64,000 nt of DNA from Elysia chlorotica. Lineage: Eukaryota > Mollusca > Gastropoda > Plakobranchidae. A model generated the notes under the pieces. It worked only from the letters and a program-made list of their open reading frames with translations, was not told where the DNA came from and made no database searches. How positions within the stretch are numbered: position 1 is the stretch's first letter; every line of letters begins with the position of its first letter. Positions 58,356 through 64,000 of this stretch are shown piece by piece. Made by a program: the position numbers and the translations under genes. The stretch spans positions 4,787-68,786 of the forward strand of contig RQTK01000978.1 of the NCBI GenBank assembly GCA_003991915.1, written 5' to 3'.

Positions 58356-59623
58356 TTAACCTCCACTAATTGGTGGGATTATGGCCAGTTCGTCACCAGC
58401 CTTCAGAGTCACAGCACAATCTTGATCAATATATTCCTCGTTCAATGATAAAATGATGCTGTTAGAAATCTCTTCAAGCCTGATGAAAAAAAAAAAAAGA
58501 ATGTCACATAGGCCTCTAAAGAGAAATGGATGGATTAAACATACATTCTGATGAAAAGATTCTTCAGAAAGTAAAATCATTGAAGGCCATTATTAATTAA
58601 TTGATTTCCAAACCCCCTAACTAAGTTGCATCATCCAATCTCCATTTCCTTCTCTTTTGTTTTCAAAAGTTTTTAAACACTTGCATCTTGTTTCTTACCT
58701 ATTTATCCCCAATATAAGAAAAACTGTAAAGGATAAATTATTTCCGCATCCTTGTATATGGGTTTAGAAATTAATATCTTAAAAGATTTACACAAGTGTA
58801 TATTTATGTTTAAAAAAATACAAAAATATTTTACGTTGGGATTTCTTTGAGAATGCAGCTTAGTATTTGGCTTCTTGTTGTTGATTTGGGAAGATCTAAA
58901 TTCATGTACTTCTGCACGACAATCTCTTTACTTTTAGCAAAGAAAAGAAGTTTTACCTGCAAATAAGAAGTAGAACATTTCGTTATTTCTTGATAAGATC
59001 GCAAATTAAGATCAAAGATATAATATGAATTAAAAAATGTATTAAATACCAGCTCATCCAGCCTTTTTTTACTTGATGATAAATGGCTGTTGTTTTATAA
59101 ATGTTGCCATATATCTATAAGCAAAACTGTGTCATATCTGAGCAAATAATTAGCTTTCTTAACCAGAAAAATTCAATTTAGCAACTGATTACAAATAATA
59201 GTTTGTCATTATGAATGTAGACACTAAATCATCAATGAAAAAAAAATAAAGCTCTATTAGATTTTAATGGTCCTTTAGTAGATACTCCATATATCGTTTA
59301 ACAATAATCATGATGATTGATTTGTGATAACTTTAGTTGTTGTTGTTCTTGTTGTTAAATTGATAAAGATCTAGATCTAGATAAGTCCTTGGATTTTGAT
59401 TCTGATTTTTTTTAAATACAGTGGCCTCCGCCTAAGAACGCGACCCTCAGAATACAAGACAAACAGGTTCTTAAGCGAATGGGTTTTTGTGTTTATTTGG
59501 AAAGGGGTGTTACTGAGTAAATGCCAAGTAGCCCCATTGCTTTTCTCTCTCTCTCCCTCTCTCTTCTTTTTAAAATTTTTTTATGAACTCCGTTTCCTCC
59601 CGTTCACTCTCTCTCTCTCTCTC

Positions 59624-59677
<54 letters not shown>

Positions 59678-61252
59678 TCTCTCTTCTTTTTAAAATTTTT
59701 TTATGAACTCCGTTTCCTCCCGTTCACTCTCCCTCTCTCTTTCTTTCTCTCTCTCTGTCTCTCTCTTTCTCTCCCATCACCTTCACAATTGCTGTGGTCG
59801 AAGAGTAAACAATTTACAATCGGATGGTGGCAGACTCAAGTATTTTTTAACTTGCCTTAGAATCAATTCTTTTCCCTTAAGTAGAGCATTGACTGTAGAA
59901 CTTTATAAAAAACCGCTAGGAGCTGTGCACATTTTAGTTTGTGCGGTGGGACCAGAGGAAAAACAACTAGTATTAAATCAAAGAAATTTCTTCCGCCATG
60001 ACTTTTTCACAAGAACTTCAGTGGCTGGGTTGGTTTAACGTCTAATAGCAGCACTATATAGGCTATATTGTGGACGTCTGACAATTTTATGTGCTGCCAC
60101 ACACGAGACAGGGTCTCAGCCGGTCACATTATACTGACACTGACCCAACCAGTAGCGAACGCAACAGCCAGGATTCGAACTCGGTACCTTTTGCGTGAAG
60201 CGATGTTCTACCCCTGGACCACCGCGCCCCCTTGACATGGAGGTGTGAAATGTACAACTGTCCGCTTTAGACAGAGAATCATGGATGGGCACAATCGTTT
60301 TCTTACGAGAGACTGGGCATCCAATTACTGAACTTGAACAATGGCACAAGGTGCCTACATGTAATTTGTTGTTTATGTTACCACAAACAAGGGAGATAAA
60401 GCAATGGGGCTACTTGGCATTTTGAGAGAGAGAGAGAAAGAAAAGAAAGAGGAAGAAAAAAATTAAGAGATAGAGAGTTGGGAGAAAAGAGAGAGATTGA
60501 GACGAGACAGATGGAAATATAGAGGGTGTTAGATAAATAAAGAGTGCAAGCGAGAGGGTCAGAGATAGAAAGGAAAGAGAAGGAGAAAAAGAAAGAATAA
60601 TGAGATAGAGAAGGGGTAGAGGGAATATAGAGAGATGAGATAGAGTGAGAAACAAATAAAGAGAGGGGGCGAGATTGAGAAGGAAAAAGAGAGAGAGAGG
60701 CAAGATTGAGAAAGAAAAAGAGAGAGAAAGATATTCAGATACGCGTGGCGCCCCTACCAGTCTTAGATCACTATAGAAATTTATTTAATCACAATACTAA
60801 GGGAGTGAAAAATAATGTGTTAGCTTGACAAATGATTTAAAAAAAAACTATATCTGCCTCTGTTTAAATAGGTTCTCACACTTTGCAAGAGGCCAAAAGT
60901 GGTGGTTAGCCTACCAGAGAAATAATTATGTTTCATGAGGGCAAGCAGATTCCAAGACGGAGTGAGTTCTTAAGCGGAGACCATTGTACTTAAAAAGGAT
61001 TTGACTTGTAATGATTTTGCAATGTAAAAAAATTACAAATGAAGCTCTTTTAAAACATTCCTGCATTATCATTTTGTAAATAATTCTATAAATTTATCTA
61101 TTCTAGATCTTCATCCATTTCCCACTCAATAATTCTATAAATTTATCTATTCTAGATCTTCATCCATTTCCCACTCATGAGGTTACAGTTTTATAAATGT
61201 AGAATCTATATAAGGGCGTTACCTTCACAATACCTTCTTGAGTCCTGTCCAT
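58356..61252 (-). CDS. MOCS2: Molybdopterin synthase sulfur carrier (small) subunit, MOCS2A
   Basis: Coding exons are 61252-61223, 58956-58835 and 58479-58356; the last exon continues untranslated to a GTAAGT donor at 58319. The product is 91 residues, against 88 in human. It has a ubiquitin-like fold family signature: [13 protein letters not shown] at the start of the second exon, then [15 protein letters not shown] at the C-terminus. The terminal Gly-Gly is the residue pair thiocarboxylated by MOCS3 and inserted into MOCS2B. The 10-codon first exon ([10 protein letters not shown]) is inferred from its ATG, phase-0 donor AAG|GTAACG and position; it is the least certain part. MOCS2B follows in the next exon. 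A 9-codon uORF abuts the start. Confidence 0.88.
59556..59765. repeat. Tandem duplication within CT-rich arm
   Basis: TTCTTTTTAAAATTTTTTTA followed by TGAACTCCGTTTCCTCCCG occurs twice, about 120 bp apart, between CT microsatellites. Confidence 0.9.
60012..60238 (-). mobile_element. Full-length SINE with Val-tRNA-like head
   Basis: The minus-strand head runs GGTGGTCCAGGGGTAGAAC (A-box region), CGCTTCACGCAAAAGG (CAC in the anticodon-loop position), then B-box GTTCGAATCC. The body is GTCAGTATAATGTGACCGGC, GTGTGTGGCAGCACATAAAA, CCACAATATAGCC and TATAGTGCTG, ending GACGTTAAACCAACC. It is the best-preserved copy in the window. It is not a functional tRNA gene: the acceptor stem does not close and the SINE body follows. 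Confidence 0.85.
60424..60735. repeat. GA-rich low-complexity arm
   Basis: Interrupted GA/GAAA repeat inside the TIR element. The Ser/Leu-rich minus-strand frame is an artefact. Confidence 0.9.
61079..61176. repeat. Exact tandem duplication, 49-bp unit
   Basis: A 49-bp unit starting AATAATTCTATAAATTTATC and ending CATCCATTTCCCACTC occurs twice without change, 50-150 bp downstream (minus sense) of MOCS2 exon 1. Confidence 0.95.
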
Positions 61253-61281
61253 TACACTTCAATGGAATATCTGCACATCAT
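61252..61281 (-). CDS. Upstream ORF overlapping MOCS2A start
   Basis: ATG at 61281 (with a second in-frame ATG next to it) opens MMCRYSIEV and ends at TAA 61254-61252, sharing one base with the MOCS2A ATG (TAATG). It matters only if transcription starts upstream of it. Confidence 0.4.
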   Translation of the reverse strand: MMCRYSIEV

Positions 61282-61299
61282 TATAAAGTCTTGAAGTTG

Positions 61300-62010
61300 A
61301 TTGACCTGGCTAGAGATCTAGAGATCTGCATACGTATAGATCTACGTACACTGTAGATCTACCATAATTGTATGATCTACCAAGCCAGTAATCTGAGTAA
61401 ATATTGGTTTTCTCTAGCCTATTTTAGATCAAGATCTAGACTAATAATTCTAGGCTATATTAAGTCTAGATTATCTAGATAGATTCCGAGCTGGTGAAAT
61501 AATTCAACCTTTTTTCCTGTATGACAGAATGAGTCAGCAAATTGTGCTCTTATGTCTTCACTTATGCAGTCTTATCTCTACATGAAACCTTATTTCAACT
61601 GGCTAAGCCAGAATTTCAACTTTCTGTTTTTCTTCTTCTACTGAGCAGCTTCAAGACAGCAGCAGACTGCTAGTTGCCCACTGCCTAGTGTCCACTGCTC
61701 AGGACTGCTACATAACACCTCGTCAAGATTCTAGATGGTTAGGTTAAACGCAGTGATTATCCGCATCCCGGAGGGATGAGATAGAATCTAGACCTAGAAT
61801 ATAATTCTAGATCTAGATCTAGATTCTATTGTGCCATTTTATTGATTCTAGATCTACAAGTACAACTTTGAATGAAGGTCGGAGAATCTGGGTTTAATCT
61901 TTTTCTTATCGTATCAACGACATTAGTCCTCCTCATTTCTCTGGAGCTCTTCTATCAGCACAATGAATGTGAGTTCGAGCTAGGCCCTAGATCTAGATTG
62001 CATGATACAT
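61300..62010. repeat. Cluster of AGATCT/TCTAGA palindromic motifs
   Basis: Many copies of AGATCTAGA-type palindromes (for example CTAGATCTAGATCTAG near 61810) are concentrated upstream of MOCS2. Smaller groups occur elsewhere, including 48130-48160 and each copy of module A. Confidence 0.65.
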
Positions 62011-62299
62011 AATAATTATCATCCAGTACATTTTTCTCCATCTCGTATAAATTTTATATCCACATTGGTCAGTGGGACGCCTATTTTGGACAAAATCAGA
62101 AAGGAAATACTTATAGCCACTGGTGGCCTACTTGAGGTACTCCACAGGGGGTGTCCATAAAAGTCCATAAAAAATACTCTTCAATTTAATTATCTCTCTC
62201 TTTTTTCTTTATTCATCCATCTTTTCCTTCTTCCCTCTATTCAGCCTTACTTTAACTACCTCTTTTCTAGCTCTCTTTTTGTGCCACCACGCCCACCCA

Positions 62300-62400
<101 letters not shown>

Positions 62401-62908
62401 GTCACACACACCCTTGGGTTTTCTTTGTCTATCCTCTGTTTTTCCATTAATCATTCTTTATCTTTTTATCTTTGTTCCTCCTTTTCTCTGCCTCTTCTTT
62501 CTTTCTCTTGCTCTATAAGCCTGAGGTTTTCTGTTAAAATCATTCGTTATCCTCTCATTCTTTGTCTTTCCCATTTCCTCATTATCTCTCTCCTCCATCG
62601 ACAACACCACGCTACTTTTTTCTGTCTCCGGTTTTCCTTATATATCTTCTCTCCCTCTCACCCCCCTTACTACCTTCCTACCCCCTCCCCCTAATCATTC
62701 CCTCCCTTTCTCTCCCATCTGTCCTTATCCACATTCTCTTCTCCTGATTGGTCTGCAGCCTGGGTCTACCTGCTTTGTTAACACCAACATTAGTAACAAC
62801 AAGACCATGGGTTGACGGTAATGAGGAATAGGTAGCCTATATAAGGTACTCCCCTGTGGATTCTTTAATAAATGTAGGTCTAAAAATGGGAGACCCAGCA
62901 ACAGTGAT

Positions 62909-63165
62909 GCAAAAGCTCCAGACTCGCCCTCCTCTTCAAGATCCTGGCTATTGCAAAGTGCAATAAACTAACGACAGCTGCAACACAAGTCAGTTTCAAA
63001 CCGGCAGTTGAAAGAGTTATAAATCTGCAAGAAAGAATGGTATTAAATTAAAAAGTATTTACATGAGAATGAAACCTTTCCCAAGAAGCTGTGACTGCCC
63101 CAATTGATGTGTCGTTCCGAGAGTGGATCAAAGATGATATTAAAGAAATACTTGATGAAACTTGA
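62909..63165 (+). pseudogene. Possible decayed coding fragment, unknown protein
   Basis: One plus-strand frame reads SSRLALLFKILAIAKCNK, TQVSFKPAVERVINLQERM, then three stops within about 25 nt (63049-63072). The same frame then continues with EAVTAPIDVSFREWIKDDIK to TGA at about 63165. A protein-like frame on both sides of the stops suggests a degraded exon or retrocopy. I do not recognise it, and chance remains possible. Confidence 0.3.
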
Positions 63166-63169
63166 GTTT

Positions 63170-64000
63170 TTAAAAATTTTTTATCAAAATGGTATAAAAA
63201 ATTACAAAAATATTTTCAAGGATGTGAACCAAACCTGATAATCTGATAATAATATTCAATAAGTTGAATTTGACCAGAAATTAATACTTTTAAAGAGAGA
63301 GAAGAAGTGATCATCTTTGGTCAGAGAAAGTTGAGATGTGTCGTAGATCTCACGAAAGATCTCATACAAGTATACATATACGTCGACAGGATCCCAGAGA
63401 CCTTGAACTAGTCACTTTAATCCTGAATTCAACCTTATCAATATAGAGAATATGGGGCCTGGAGCAAGATTTGAGCTCAAGATTTTTTTGCTTTGGAGGT
63501 TGACACTTCAAGTTCAACCCAGCATCACTAAGCTCCCTAGAATGGGAATTAGTCTTTAATAATAATATCTGAGATCAATTTTTACTTTTAGACTCACTTT
63601 TTTAAGAAAATAAGGCAATATTTACTACACTATTTACAAATGAATTTGGAAAGATAATTTATTTTGTGTTCTGTACAACCAAAAGTATAATAATAAATCA
63701 ATAGCAATTTTCTTGTAGGCTCACTTTGACTGAAAATTGGTATAAGAATACCTTTGGCTTTGTCAATAGATTTTTTGTTACTGTTTTGGTAGTTAAAGGT
63801 TGTTCCCATTTTTAACCCAGGGCCAACTACAAGTATGTACATAATTTTTTTTAAATGCTCACTAGGAATCAGCTGTTATTGGCAGGGGCGTTCTTCATAG
63901 CCTGTTCCTAGTTTATTCATTAATAATACTAAGGAGATAGTAGCCATTATGAATCTATAGATGTATTTATATATGGATGTATTTCATTCTTTGATATTCA
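63170..64000. other. No gene recognised
   Basis: AT-rich DNA. The short minus-strand frame at 63630-63842 has no splice or family support. Confidence 0.5.

Larger units (their letters stand above)
59419..60986. mobile_element. TA-flanked TIR element, non-autonomous (Tc1/mariner or pogo-like)
   Basis: The left end TA-CAGTGGCCTCCGCCTAAGAAC and the right end (reverse complement) TA-CAATGGTCTCCGCTTAAGAAC match at 18 of 21 positions, with TA duplicated at both flanks. A subterminal inverted pair (AATGCCAAGTAGCCCCATTG at 59520 and its complement at about 60400) lies inside, flanked by CT-rich and GA-rich arms. No transposase is present. A SINE (60012-60238) is nested within. The element sits in MOCS2 intron 1. 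TA target use and CAGT-type ends suggest the Tc1/mariner superfamily; this is inference. Confidence 0.7.

Noticed and set aside
60165-60240. tRNA-Val-like sequence as a real tRNA gene
   Set aside because: It continues directly into a SINE body and its acceptor stem does not pair properly.
60116-60349. 77-codon minus frame over the SINE
   Set aside because: The frame lies over a tRNA-derived SINE and is not a conserved protein.

Overview
The window looks like animal genomic DNA, most probably from a gastropod mollusc. The evidence is sparse genes with many small exons, GT-AG introns, AT-rich intergenic DNA full of long di- and trinucleotide microsatellites, repeated AGATCTAGATCT-type motifs, and a recurring tRNA-derived SINE whose tail (GTGTGGCAGCACATAAA...CAATATAGCCTATATAGTGCTG) resembles SINEs I associate with molluscs. 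The phylum is an inference. There is no prokaryotic organisation, CRISPR array or operon here.

Three reading frames can be assembled with confidence, all on the minus strand. (1) A 12-exon gene at 37598-46908 encodes a 1009-residue CCDC142-like protein. Every exon junction keeps frame and the exon total is exactly divisible by three. (2) and (3) A MOCS2 locus at 55134-61252 encodes both subunits of molybdopterin synthase from one apparent transcription unit. MOCS2A has 91 residues and ends in the catalytic Gly-Gly. MOCS2B has 177 residues. The MOCS2A stop and MOCS2B start lie in adjacent exons about 86 nt apart after splicing, so they do not overlap as they do in mammals.

Both genes have a 9-codon upstream ORF whose stop codon overlaps the main ATG: ATGA at the CCDC142-like gene and TAATG at MOCS2A.

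The left 18 kb holds four candidate first coding exons on the minus strand (2006-2116, 3824-3886, 10616-10768, 15041-15325). Each starts with ATG and ends in phase 0 at a GT donor. They could be alternative N-terminal exons of one gene whose common exons lie left of the window. I do not recognise the gene.

From about 18 to 37 kb I see no gene. This stretch holds microsatellites, SINE tails and a striking imperfect palindrome with roughly 470-bp arms (32016-33086). From 47.6 to 51.6 kb a promoter-like and exon-like module is repeated in tandem, with GA microsatellites at the junctions. MOCS2 intron 1 carries a TA-flanked terminal-inverted-repeat element (59419-60986) with a SINE nested inside it. 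I found no autonomous transposon ORF, bona fide tRNA or rRNA gene, and no convincing novel multi-gene system. The most unusual items are the translational layout of MOCS2, the phase-0 first-exon series, and the tandem promoter/exon module.
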